Part shown: piece after piece, positions 31,890-42,431 of the stretch
Numbering within the stretch: position 1 is the first letter of the stretch
Layout of the letters: the number at the start of each line of letters is the position of its first letter
Origin: Riptortus pedestris
Taxonomy: Eukaryota; Arthropoda; Insecta; Hemiptera; Alydidae
Length of the DNA stretch: 64,000 bases
Direction: 5' to 3'
NCBI GenBank assembly: GCA_019009955.1
Contig: CM032229.1
Coordinates: 1,469,001-1,533,000, forward strand
Made by a program: the position numbers and the translations under genes
The notes under the pieces: model-generated
Told to the model about the DNA's origin: nothing
The model's input: only the letters and a program-made list of their open reading frames with translations
The model's database searches: none

Positions 31890-32074
31890 GAACGTAGACC
31901 TCTAGGAACAGGAAAGAACGATAATGGGACTGTACAGAAAAGTTTTTTTATATTTACATGCAAGTTCAATTACGATAAGCGAATAATTCCTAAAGAAAAT
32001 TATAACATATATATTATTCCGTGGGAGTTTTAAATAAATGATTTAAAAGAAGAAAATTATATGTAAATTAATAA
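31890..32074 (+). promoter_or_regulatory. Gap between polymerase and last ORF
   Basis: 185 bp, AT-rich. Only a weak GAATAAT/ATTATTC pairing is visible, unlike the strong hairpins elsewhere. It ends with GTAAATTAATAAATG across the start of the next ORF, matching the shared start motif. Confidence 0.4.
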
Positions 32075-32617
32075 ATGGCAAGTTCAAAATGTGTAGTCGT
32101 AAAAAGCGTAATTTCATTACAAGAAGCGGTTCGCTACTCTAAAATGAATGAACAAGAAATCGCAAAGGAGTATTTAAATTTGCCGATGATACCTTATGGT
32201 CATAATCTTATCATCGACAAAATAGCCGTTTTACATTTTAATCCATTAAACAAGCAAACAGTAGGTGGAGTTCGTTACAAGGTGTTTAGAGAACTGCAGC
32301 CTGAAAACTTCCCTCTTTGCCAGGACCCCCAATTCGATTATGAAGATGATGAGGAAATATCACCAGTTATTATAATTAGTGGAAATAAACGATTTCGGAC
32401 CAATCAAAACATATGGTTTCCATTATCCGACATTTTTGTCGATATCCTGTTGATCCAGGGTCGGACCGGCAAAAAGGTTTTACCCCTTAAAGTATTCATT
32501 GACGATAAAGATCAGTGGATGGTACCATTGTTCAATGCAAGCAGGGGCGTATCTCCAAAAACCCCTTTAAAAAATCAGGGTAAACGCAAGCGACGGATAC
32601 TTCTCAAACATCATTAA
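32075..32617 (+). CDS. Orphan 180-residue Polinton protein
   Basis: I do not recognise this protein. It has a mixed alpha/beta look, with hydrophobic strands (LIIDKIAVLHF, SPVIIISG, DIFVDILLIQG), an acidic patch DYEDDEE, and a basic tail NQGKRKRRILLKHH that resembles a nuclear-localisation or DNA-binding segment. The last ~75 coding bases lie inside the right inverted repeat, so an inverted, partial copy exists at the left end (21759-21837). The position next to PolB suggests a replication or structural accessory role (inference). Confidence 0.65.
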   Translation: MASSKCVVVKSVISLQEAVRYSKMNEQEIAKEYLNLPMIPYGHNLIIDKIAVLHFNPLNKQTVGGVRYKVFRELQPENFPLCQDPQFDYEDDEEISPVIIISGNKRFRTNQNIWFPLSDIFVDILLIQGRTGKKVLPLKVFIDDKDQWMVPLFNASRGVSPKTPLKNQGKRKRRILLKHH

Positions 32618-32992
32618 TTTTTAATGGTCAAAAAACCATTAAAAATAAAACTATTCAATGATTACAGATAAAATATCGGTTATGGTTAAAGAATAAAGGC
32701 TAAAATGTTTGGCAAATGAAAAAGTGTCTAAATGAAAAAGTCACTAAATAAAAATGTCACTAAATAAAAAAGTCACTAAATCAAAAAGTCACTAAATGAA
32801 AAAGTCACTAAATGAAAATGTCACTGAATGAAAAAGTCACTGAATGAAAAAGTCACTGAATGAAAAAGTCACTGAATGAGAATTTGCTGCGGTGCGCCAG
32901 AAGGAAAAGTCACTGAATGAAAAAGTCACTATATGAAAAAGTCACTAAATGAGAAAATGCTGCGGTGCGCCAGGACGAAGATATTGTATCTA

Positions 32993-32994
<2 letters not shown>
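32543..32994 (-). repeat. Polinton right terminal inverted repeat (452 bp)
   Basis: Inverted copy of 21418-21837. It is 32 bp longer, which equals exactly two extra copies of the 16-bp tandem unit (13 versus 11 counted). It ends with ATATTGTATCTACT. Confidence 0.93.
32617..32646 (+). terminator. Hairpin at the end of the last ORF
   Basis: Perfect 12-bp stem (32617-32628 with 32635-32646), core TTTTTAATGGT/ACCATTAAAAA, with a 6-base loop. It begins on the last base of the stop codon. An inverted copy lies in the left repeat near 21735-21764. Confidence 0.7.

Positions 32995-33000
<6 letters not shown>
32995..33000. other. Target-site duplication, right (TATATA)
   Basis: Matches the six bases before the left end. 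See the left duplication for the caveat about the TA tract. Confidence 0.7.
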
Positions 33001-33040
<40 letters not shown>

Positions 33041-33489
33041 TGTTAACGCTCTAGCGGTCGCAATGTGTGCTTGATCGTTACCAAGCTCGATATTTAAACG
33101 TTTCAAATAAAAATATAAGTTCGTTAATGGCTGAAATCGGACTAGTGGAAGGGAGGTTTAAAGGGGAGGATTTTCGAAAATTCGAAATATCTATATACGT
33201 CTGATCGAAACATTGTATTGAATCAATCTTATTGCAAATAAAAGTTACTATAAATATTGTTCTATACATTTATTCCCTATCCTGAATATTAACTTAGGTG
33301 TTTACATTTTCATTAAGTGTGTGGGGATAACGGACGACATGAGATAGGCTAACTTCGGTTCTACTCTTGAGTTTCCGCCAATAGCTAGTTCGGCAGTTTC
33401 CGAAACTGTTCGGCTCTCGTGAAATTTCTCTATTGTAAAACTTCACGGGGGAAACCTGCTTAGTTTCCGCAGTCCCTGCGTGACGGACA
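32995..33489 (+). repeat. Repeat A, right half of the Polinton-interrupted copy
   Basis: A TA tract, then GTCTGTTAACGCTCTAGCGG, the mid-region, and the 3' end GGGGGAAACCTGCTTAGTTT with the GCAGTCCCTGCGTGACGGAC hairpin. It continues the left half at 21225-21417 in register. Confidence 0.85.
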
Positions 33490-35132
33490 TTTAATTTATT
33501 TGTTCTCATCTCACTACATACTCTCTATTTCCACTCGATAAACCGATAAGTACAAGGGAGGGGGGTGGTACTAAAACCTGAAAACAAGAAAGTTCGAATA
33601 ACTTGCATAATACTTGCGTTATAAAGAATATTTAAAAAAAAAAAAATGAAAAATAATTTTGAATGTTCAAGTTCACTCCCCCCCCCCACCTGTTTCTGGT
33701 CCAACATTGGCCAATAACGACTGAACTTTAGTGTCTAATAAAAGTGTACTGCAATAGAACAAAGGCAGTACCTTTGGTTCATACGCGGGAAATAAAAAAT
33801 AATCACATATCAAATCTGAAGTTTTCATTATTTTGCTGAAGAGAATCTTTGGTGATGATTGTTGGTTGGCTAAATCTACCTCTCAAGTAGACATAGATCA
33901 TTCAGTTTAACTCCGCGATTCCCAAAGTAGGAATACTGAAAACTAACTTGGGGGTTTGACGAGGTCTAAATTTCGACACTTATTAATCAACACAAGTTCT
34001 TATTTGATACTTTCAAGGAACCGTATATGTTGGGTTAGGTGTACTAACTTCTTATAAGAGTGACTAATATTTCAGCAGGAAGTATCATTTTTGTACTTTT
34101 AAAAAGTCCCAAGAAAGTCGTAATTTGTATCATTAATTATTAATTACACTTGATATTTACTATATTTTGTGTTAATTTATACTGAGAAAATGATGTCAAG
34201 TATACTCACTTAACCAAACGCAATGGTTTAAAATTGGTATGTATTTTGTATCAATAGGAAAAAAAAACTAGATGTAAGATTTTTAAAGCAATTTTTCTGG
34301 GGGGGGGGGGTGTGTCTGAGGTATCAGTTTATTTTGGGAAATGAGTCTCTTGTCCAAAATAGTTTGGGAATTGCTAGTTTAACGTTTCTTCTCCCTAAAA
34401 CTTTCCTCCAGCCTTAAAAACACACAAAGTAAATAAATAAATGAATTAATTATTAGTTACATTGACGGACGGTTTATCTTGTCAATGCACCATTAGGAAA
34501 ACAATAAAAATTATATCATTTCGTCTAAAAAAAAAAACGCAAGCAGTGAAACACAGAAGTAGATGAAAACAAAAAAAAATCCTGTAGCATTTCCTGTAGA
34601 TTATCTGTGAGAATGGTTAAATCAATCTGCCACTATTAATAAATATCAAGATTAGATTGTTACTCAAAATAAGTCGCAAATTGTAAATGAAAATAAAATT
34701 TAAAGATACGTTAAAATTACATTTTAATTTGTTATATTTGTCTACAAATTGTATGACATTCAAGGAAACCCTGGCGGCTAAATTAAATTTCTTGTCTGTC
34801 TCTGTCCAACCGTTTCTTTATAACATTCCTGTCCATCTATTATATCAAATTCCATGTTATTTTACTTGCAACAACAATATTTATAGAACATTCTATTACA
34901 ATATAATACGTATAATAGTTCTATACAATTTTTCGACTCGATGTATAAGAACGGAGATATTTTGAACTTTCAAAATTCCGATTATTAACACCCCCCCCCT
35001 CCCCTCACTCCTTCAATGTTCCCATTTCCCATTTCAGTTTAACATTTAAAGATCAAGTCTTGCAAAGTAAAATTACTACCGCTAGAGTGTTAACAGACAA
35101 CTCTTTATATAAATTTGAACGAACCTTACACA

Positions 35133-35187
<55 letters not shown>

Positions 35188-35319
35188 CATGTTAAAACTC
35201 CTCTAAACTCCCCCTCTCCCGGTCCGATTTCAACAGTTAACGAACTTGATCTTTCTTTTTATATAAAACGATTGTGTATCAAGTTTGGTAACGATAAGAC
35301 CAAGTTAAGATAGTTAACA
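33490..35319 (-). repeat. Repeat A fragments and AT-rich DNA, no gene
   Basis: Reverse repeat A pieces are recognisable at ~33520-33720, ~34890-35125 and ~35190-35300 (C-run plus CGATTTCAACAGTTAACGAA). A (CA)n(TA)n tract lies at 35138-35187. Bases 33720-34890 hold no recognised gene. Confidence 0.5.
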
Positions 35320-37102
35320 AAGAAAATTTAACGATAAGTTAACAAAGAAAATTAAAGAAAACAATCTTGTAGTTACTAAAGCAGATAAAGGCGCCACATG
35401 CGTGATAATGGATAGAAAAACTTACGACGATAAAGTTTTAGAAGTTATCAGAGATTAAGGATGTGTTCAATTAGAATCGGATCCTACTAGAAAATACAAT
35501 GAAGCTGCTAGGAAAGCTATAAAAAATGCACATAATCTCTTGAGTGAATCTGAAAGAAAATATGTGACACAAATGAACCCATTGCCCCCGCGCCTTTACT
35601 GCCTCCCTAAGACACACAAACAAGACATACCTTTACGCCCCATAGTCTCTTTCAATTCGGCACCCACTGAAAAATTAGCGAAAACTCTCACTTCAAAATT
35701 TATTAACATTGCTGAATTTAATCCTACCTACTCTATCAAAAACAGTATGGAATTCGTCAAGAGAATTACAAACCCAGACGAACACTTTCCGGAAGAGAGG
35801 ATTATAGCATCTCTTGATGTTATGAATATGTTTTCCAACATACCGCCCAAAGATGTAATATATGTATTCGATTCAATTTTCAAAATTAAAAACGTAAACC
35901 CTGTCATATCCCAAGAATTTTTAGATCTGCTGGCCCTTTGCTTGAATCAAAATTACTTTAAATTCCAAAATAAATTTTACTCCTTATCCACAGGTTTGAT
36001 CATGGGCTCTCCAATATCACCTCTTGCAGCTAACCTCTTTATGGAACACTTGGAGACAAAATATATCATGTCACCGAGAAACCCATGCTACAATTTAATT
36101 AACTTTTATGTTCGCTATGTGGATGACATATTCATAAGTTTCGAGGGTAGCTTAGACAAAGTCAATGACCTTTTAAATTATGTCAATGGCTGCCATAGAT
36201 CTGTTAAGTTCACAGTAGAAGTTGAAAAAGAGGGCTTGTTAAATTTCCTTGATCTCCAAATAAGAAGAGAGGGGAGGAGTCATTCCTTTAATATATACAG
36301 AAAACCCAGTACGAGTGACATCATGATACCCGCCGATTCCTACCACCACACTCAATATAAAATGTCGGGATTTACTTTCCTAATCGACCGCCTTATTAAT
36401 ATCCCCCTATCTGAACATGACTTCAACCATGAATTATCCTTTATCAAATACTTGGCGCTCAAAAACGGATATACGGAGAACTTAGTCGACAGAATGTTGG
36501 AAAAACGTCTCCGAAGAAAAACCGAGATAGAGTTACAAATCACTCCCACCAACAAAAGGAATGATAATCCCGGCTACCCACTTAGCATCCCCTTCATTAA
36601 ACCCCTCTCAGTGAAAATAGGAAACTTACTGGGAAAAGCAGGCATCAAGACAGCTTACCGGAGCAAGAAGACCCTCAAAAATCTCTTCCCCAACCCCAAA
36701 GATCCTGTTTCCGCTCTGGAGAAGTCTGGCGTCTATCGGATATCTTGCCATTCCTGTGAAGCTACATATGTAGGGCAGAGTGGCAGGAAGATAAAAACAA
36801 GGGTTAAAGAACATTTCACCACAAAAACAAGTGAAATGAAAAAACACCTAATGGCCGAAAATCATGACCAGGACTCTCTACATTTGGAAGTTTTGCACCA
36901 TCTACCTAAGGGAAAGAAAATGGACAGGGTTGAGGGACTAGAGATTAGATTGGACCTTCTAACGGCAAAGAATAACATTAATATTAAAGAAGATGTCTGC
37001 CCTCTAAAATTTGTTCCAACAGCCTCTTTACCTCAACTAGCTGGAATGAAAAGCCAGTCTAGCTCCAAGAGCCGACAGGTCAACATCGAAAACCTTCGGT
37101 AA
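35320..37102 (+). pseudogene. Penelope-like element ORF: reverse transcriptase plus GIY-YIG endonuclease
   Basis: The frame runs from about 35320 with one stop (TAA, 35456-35458), then is open for 520 codons from 35540. RT landmarks: PRLYCLPKTHK with PLRPIVSF, ASLDVMNMFSNIPP (catalytic Asp), STGLIMGSPISPLAANLF, FYVRYVDDIFI (catalytic YVDD) and LLNFLDLQIRR. After a linker, the GIY-YIG nuclease has SGVYRISCHSC and TYVGQSGRKIKTRVKEHF. This RT plus GIY-YIG order defines Penelope-like retroelements, which prime at nicked or exposed DNA ends. Apart from the early stop and a missing extreme N-terminus, the copy looks nearly intact and therefore young. Confidence 0.88.
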
Positions 37103-37221
37103 GTCCCCTTTGTCTCCCTTTCTCTTCTTTGTCTTGTAAAACGTCTTTGTTCATATAGGGCTTCTTTCAGTTAGCTTTAACTGTCTATTTGTACCAACCT
37201 AATTTAAAAATAACTGTTGAT

Positions 37222-37470
37222 GATTGAAATGTTTTATATTTTATTTAGTCCCACGTTAAATTTTATATGTTTTTAGCCCATAGAAAAATAAGTTTTTTGT
37301 TATATGTACCTAAAATATTTTATAGAAAATTGTAACTTTTATTGTTGATTGAAATGTTTTATATTTTATTTAGTTTCACGTTAAATTTTATATGTTTTTT
37401 AGCCCAAAGAAAAATAAGTTTTTTGTTATATGTACCTAAAATATTTTGTAGTAAATTGTAACTATTATTG
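37222..37470 (+). repeat. 125-bp tandem duplication in the Penelope-like 3' region
   Basis: Two direct copies (37222-37346 and 37347-37470) starting GATTGAAATGTTTTATATTT and ending near AAATTGTAACT, with few differences. They follow the ORF and precede the hairpin at 37488. Confidence 0.9.
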
Positions 37471-37487
37471 TGTGTGTCAACAGGGCA

Positions 37488-37512
37488 CTGACGATGATGC
37501 ACAGCATCGAAA
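37488..37512 (+). ncRNA. Hammerhead-like motif at the Penelope-like 3' end
   Basis: CTGACGA (fits the conserved CUGANGA box) at 37488-37494, one extra T, stem GATGC/GCATC with an ACA loop, then GAAA at 37509-37512. Downstream AGCAC can pair with GTGTT at about 37522-37526, placing a TA where a hammerhead would cut. Stem I is not convincing. Penelope-like elements are known to carry hammerheads, so this is a plausible but unproven ribozyme. Confidence 0.4.
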
Positions 37513-37639
37513 GCACTTTGCCGTGTTATTAAATTATTATAGTGGAAGCGTAGCCTACATTATTTCATCCTACCTACATTAGAAGTCACTTCCACCTGCC
37601 AGAATACCAACTCAGAAGATAAGACAACAATTGAGACCT

Positions 37640-37652
37640 CTAGAGTATTAAA

Positions 37653-37717
<65 letters not shown>

Positions 37718-37850
37718 TGAGCGGACCTCATTTTCGTCGTCTACTAGGTAGGATCGATGGATATTTGAAGAAAAAATTCCAAAATCCCGTCATGAGTACG
37801 ACCTCAATTGACCTCAATTCTTCCCTTATGAGAAATCTGCAAAAAAAATT
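37640..37850 (-). repeat. Repeat A terminal part with (TA)n
   Basis: TA tract (37655-37710), then TTTTGAGCGGACCTCATTTT, CGTCTACTAGGTAGGATCGA, and GAGAAATCTGCAAAA at the end. Confidence 0.75.
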
Positions 37851-38350
37851 ATAAACTGACTTATTGATTTCTTCTGTTTTATAACGTTCTAGTTTTCTAT
37901 AAGTAAGTAGTTCCCCAATCCTCAATATATATATATTTGAGACTCCTAAATGTATATGTACTATTTGAGACATGAGACGCTTTTAACTTAATGAAATGTT
38001 TTCTTCAAAAGAGAGGCAACTGGAGCTCAAAGAAAGTTCTATATATCTCATTAGTTTAACTGTTTGAGTGCGCCCCATCAATTTTTAACGAGACGTCATA
38101 TTCTGCTATTTCAGCCGGTACTGAAAATAACAACCCCCCCCCCCCCCTCTGCCCTGCTCCAGAATATGTATCCCTGCCCTGAAATACTATATTCAGACAG
38201 AAAAGCCTTCTCGTGCCAATATGTTTTAGAGATGAGCCACAATACTTTCTCTCCTCGTGCAGCCTCTATTTATCGACCTAGTACTTATTTGGGGAAATCT
38301 CACTTACACTGTGGAGGGCAGACCATCGGTAAGAACCATCAACACTATTA
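37851..38350. other. No gene recognised
   Basis: AT-rich sequence with a poly-C run at about 38134-38146. Nothing coding. Confidence 0.5.
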
Positions 38351-39165
<815 letters not shown>

Positions 39166-39324
39166 TTAAGGTTGTATTCATGACGCGATTTTCCAAAAAT
39201 GTCCTAAAATATCAATAGATTCTACCTAGGAGATGAAGAAAATTAAATATGATGAAAGCTACAAATATGTATATAAGCCTGTGTATATATGTATATTACA
39301 TACATACATATAAGTTTCCGGCCT

Positions 39325-39905
39325 GGGATAGAAGGAAAGGTGAAAGAAAAAACCTGGTTTTACTGTTTTTCAATATATTCTCCTCTATGTTCAATACACT
39401 TATTACAATGCTTTGGCAACATTTCTATACCATGAAAAAAATAATTGTCTTCTTTGTTAGAAAAATGTTCTTCCACTGCTGCTTGGAGCTCTTCGTCGGT
39501 GTAAATCGCCATCCATGAATATCAGATTTTAATTTTGAGAAAAGGTAGAAATCACTAGGGGCCAAGTCTGGGTTGTAGGGTGGGTGAGAGATTTCTTGGA
39601 ATCCACAGTCCTTCACAGCGGCCTTGGAAATTATTGCTGTGTGGACAGGGGATTTGTCGTGAAGGAGGCGGACACCTCTGCTTAACTTCCCTCGCCTCGT
39701 CTCTTTAATGGCGTCTCGTAACCGGTGAAGTAGGGCTGCATAATACTCACCATTCATTGTGGTATTCCTTTCTTTAAAATCTATCAGTAGTTTTCCTTTA
39801 CAGTCCCAAACCATTGTGGCCATTATCTTTTTTGTTGACTGCGTGACTTTTGCCTTTAAAGGAGGCGCTTCTCCTGGTCTTCTCCATTCCATGGACCGTT
39901 TCATG
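39325..39905 (-). pseudogene. mariner-type transposase fragment (DD34D), frameshifted
   Basis: The minus-strand frame 39904-39425 covers the catalytic half: VWDCKGKLLIDF (first Asp), RLLHDKSPVHTA (second Asp) and HPPYNPDLAPSDFYLF (third Asp). There are 34 residues between the last two Asp, diagnostic for mariner. Near 39510 the frame shifts; the expected C-terminal tail is in another frame down to a stop near 39351. The N-terminal DNA-binding half is absent. TAAGTTTCCGGCCTGGG near 39311 may be the 3' terminal repeat. Inactive relic. Confidence 0.85.
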
Positions 39906-40299
39906 TAAATCTACAGATCAAGTTCGTTAATTACTTTCTTAGATCCTAGTATTATCAGGCTTCCAAGGTCTAAACCAAATGCGGGCAACCGCTGGCCCGC
40001 GGTAAGGTTTGATCCAGCTCGGGAGACATTGATAGTTCATCGCCAACAAATTTTTTTTCTCTTTATTATTGGGGTACTATGACTTAAAGTTAATCGGTTT
40101 TTATGTTTCTGAGTGAACATTTTTAAAGTGGTAATAGTTATAAAAAGAAGTTTAAAATGATAGTTTTAATGTACTTTAAAACTGTGAAATCAGTTTTTTT
40201 AATGCCATATTTTTCCAAATCCCACCTCATTTTTAAAAATGTTTAATTTTTTTTATAATGTTTATATATATATATATATTCGAAATTTTTGAAAATAGC
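39906..40299. other. No gene recognised
   Basis: A short repeat A-like AGATCAAGTTCGTTAA piece next to the mariner, then AT-rich sequence. Confidence 0.5.
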
Positions 40300-41325
40300 A
40301 CCATGAGTACAACATCGATAGCACTCCCTAAGCACCTCTAACTACTTGGCCTTACTGATGTCACCTATCTTAATGACGTGGCCTAATCATTTCAATTGAT
40401 TTTTCATGATTACCTCCTGATTGGCTCTGACACCTAGCTTCTTCAGTGCCCTCTCATTTCTTATTATATCTCAACTGGTTTTCCTCAGAATTCTGCGAAG
40501 GAATCTCAGAAGCAGTTACTCTGTGCAAGCATGGTTCTCGAGGTGTATTTAGTTTTCGGAGGAACACCCGGAGGAAGGCCTACTTAAAAAGTTTAATTTT
40601 GCAAGTCTTAACTCCTGGTATCCTATTAATGTTATGGAAGTCTGATAGAATATTTCATTGGCTTTCTCAACTCTATTTGTCACCTCCTTCTGGTCTATTC
40701 TACCGTCTTTACATACAACTGTTCCCAGATAGCAGCAGAAGTATCTCACCAATACATGTAACCCTGAGCTGTTCATCGAAGCGGCCTTCACACGTTACTT
40801 TTCGCTCCATGCCTCTCAGTTGCAATGCCCCAACCCAATTAATGCAAGTTGGATTCTTTCACGAGAATCCGCAATAAAAGGAACATCAACCCCAAAACTA
40901 ATGCCTTGGGCAGATTGGGACCAAGTTCCAATACCTACCACTGCTCTGGGTGTACATCATTTCCATCTGACATCCATAAATATAATAAAAACCAAGCGGT
41001 TCAGACTATGGGCCGCGATTAACGCCCTTAAAAATGAGATGGCCTAGACGAGGAAGCGGCTAGCCTCACTATACCCTTTGAGCCCTGGTTCACTGCCTTC
41101 ATAGCTCTAATGAGATTTTGTGGATTACTCATAACCAGCTTTGGCATTCCATATTTAACCTGCCTAGGTATCCAGTCAAAAGGAGCCCGCAAATCTAGAA
41201 AAGCTAGGTAGACCACTTTACCTCTATCCCTTGCATTCTCAACCATCATTCCAAGGAAGAAAATATTATATAAAGTCTGAACCCCCGGCCTGAATCCTAC
41301 CGTTATCAATGCCATACTCATCTTA
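40300..41325 (-). pseudogene. Non-LTR retrotransposon relic (reverse transcriptase 3' part)
   Basis: On the minus strand, 41321-41028 encodes GFRPGVQTLYNIFF and VVYLAFLDLRAPFDWIPRQV, the RT region around catalytic motif A of LINE polymerases. After a deleted stretch lacking the (Y/F)xDD motif, 40791-40549 gives YLGTVVCKDGRIDQKEVTNR. A further broken segment resembling the ILRKTS ... LGHVIKI thumb/C-terminal part continues down to about 40370. Several frameshifts and stops show it is dead. Confidence 0.7.
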
Positions 41326-41329
41326 TGTT

Positions 41330-41734
41330 ATCAATAAGATGATACATCATGAAACGTTTAATTGCAAGCTTTAAAACCCAGTATTTTTTAAATTGAACTC
41401 TCACTTGTTAGATGCACGTAAACATGCTCTGTTTTGCGGCAATATGGACAAAAAATTCATATATCTTGGTTAATATTCAAAATATATCGAAATGTACTAT
41501 GTATAAAACAACATTTATAGAGCATATCATTTGCAATAAGATTGGTTTTATACAAGTGTTCCCGGTGTATTATAACGGAGATATTTTGAATTTTCAAAAT
41601 TTGCCCCTTTAAACTTCAACCTCTTCCACTGGTCCAATTTCAGACTTTAACGAAATTCATCCCTAGTTTTACATAAAACATTTAAATATCGAGTTTGGTA
41701 ACGATGAAACAAATATTGCGAATGCTAGAGCTGC

Positions 41735-41808
<74 letters not shown>
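41330..41808 (-). repeat. Repeat A fragment ending in (CA)n(TA)n
   Basis: TATAACGGAGATATTTTGAA, CCAATTTCAGACTTTAACGA and AATATCGAGTTTGGTAACGA match the reverse mid-region. The dinucleotide tract at 41737-41808 occupies the usual internal site. Confidence 0.7.
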
Positions 41809-41840
41809 ATTGTGCTGATGTTTTCGACCAGGTTGTATTT

Positions 41841-42358
41841 ATATAGGGTGTGTTATTCTTCTCGGAGTTTTGGTCAATGTTGGTGAAATAAATCTTATTT
41901 TATGCCAATATTTCGAGAATCTTTATTTTCTCTTCTTCAGGGCAGTAAAATTACATGTATTACTTTATAATATTGCACTTTGTTATTACATATTATTGTA
42001 AAAGGGTACAGTACAACAATTATAATATAGTTTAACAAACAAAGACACCATACTATAAATATATAAAACATACAAAAGGCTGTGACCCTGCTATGTAAAC
42101 AAAACAAGGAAGGTTACTATAACCCTAGTCATAGTGCAATAACAATGTATAATAGTTTATAGATTATTTAGTCTTGGTAAGTAAAAATAAGAAAAAAAAC
42201 ACCCTTTTACAATAATATGTAATAACAAAGTGCAATATTATAAAGTAGTACATGTAATTTTACAGCCCTGAAGAAGAGAAAATAAAGATTCTCGAAATAT
42301 CGGCATAAACTAAGATTTATTTCACCAACATTGACCAAAACTCCGAGAAGAATAACAC

Positions 42359-42366
<8 letters not shown>
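41841..42366. repeat. Foldback: 167-bp inverted arms around a 193-bp spacer
   Basis: 41841-42007 and 42201-42366 are near-perfect inverted copies. Each arm holds a hammerhead-like hairpin, CTGAAGA then GAGAA/TTCTC then GAAA (42268-42297, inverted at 41911-41940). Dinucleotide tracts lie near both ends. The transcript would form a ~165-bp duplex. It resembles head-to-head retroelement ends; no protein is encoded. Confidence 0.85.

Positions 42367-42426
<60 letters not shown>
42364..42426. repeat. (TA)n microsatellite
   Basis: About 30 TA units joining the foldback to a repeat B copy. Confidence 0.95.

Positions 42427-42431
<5 letters not shown>

Larger units (their letters stand above)
21418..32994. 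mobile_element. Complete Maverick/Polinton element
   Basis: An 11,577-bp element. Its ends AGTAGATACAATATCTTCGT and the exact reverse complement define long inverted repeats and give the AG...CT termini expected of Polintons. It encodes protein-primed-type PolB, a DDE integrase, an A32-like packaging ATPase, two capsid-like proteins, a phospholipase-A2-motif structural protein and three small or orphan proteins. None of the frames carries an internal stop, which suggests recent activity. No adenain-like protease ORF is visible, and the major-capsid-like frame seems N-terminally short. It sits in the TA tract of a repeat A copy. Confidence 0.95.

Noticed and set aside
31985..32025. Terminator hairpin after PolB
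   Set aside because: Only a 7-bp GAATAAT/ATTATTC pairing with a large loop, and no shared core.
32075..32617. Last ORF as the missing N-terminal half of the capsid protein (gene split across the ends)
   Set aside because: It has its own start context and terminator, and its sequence does not show the first-jelly-roll pattern. Position alone is not enough.
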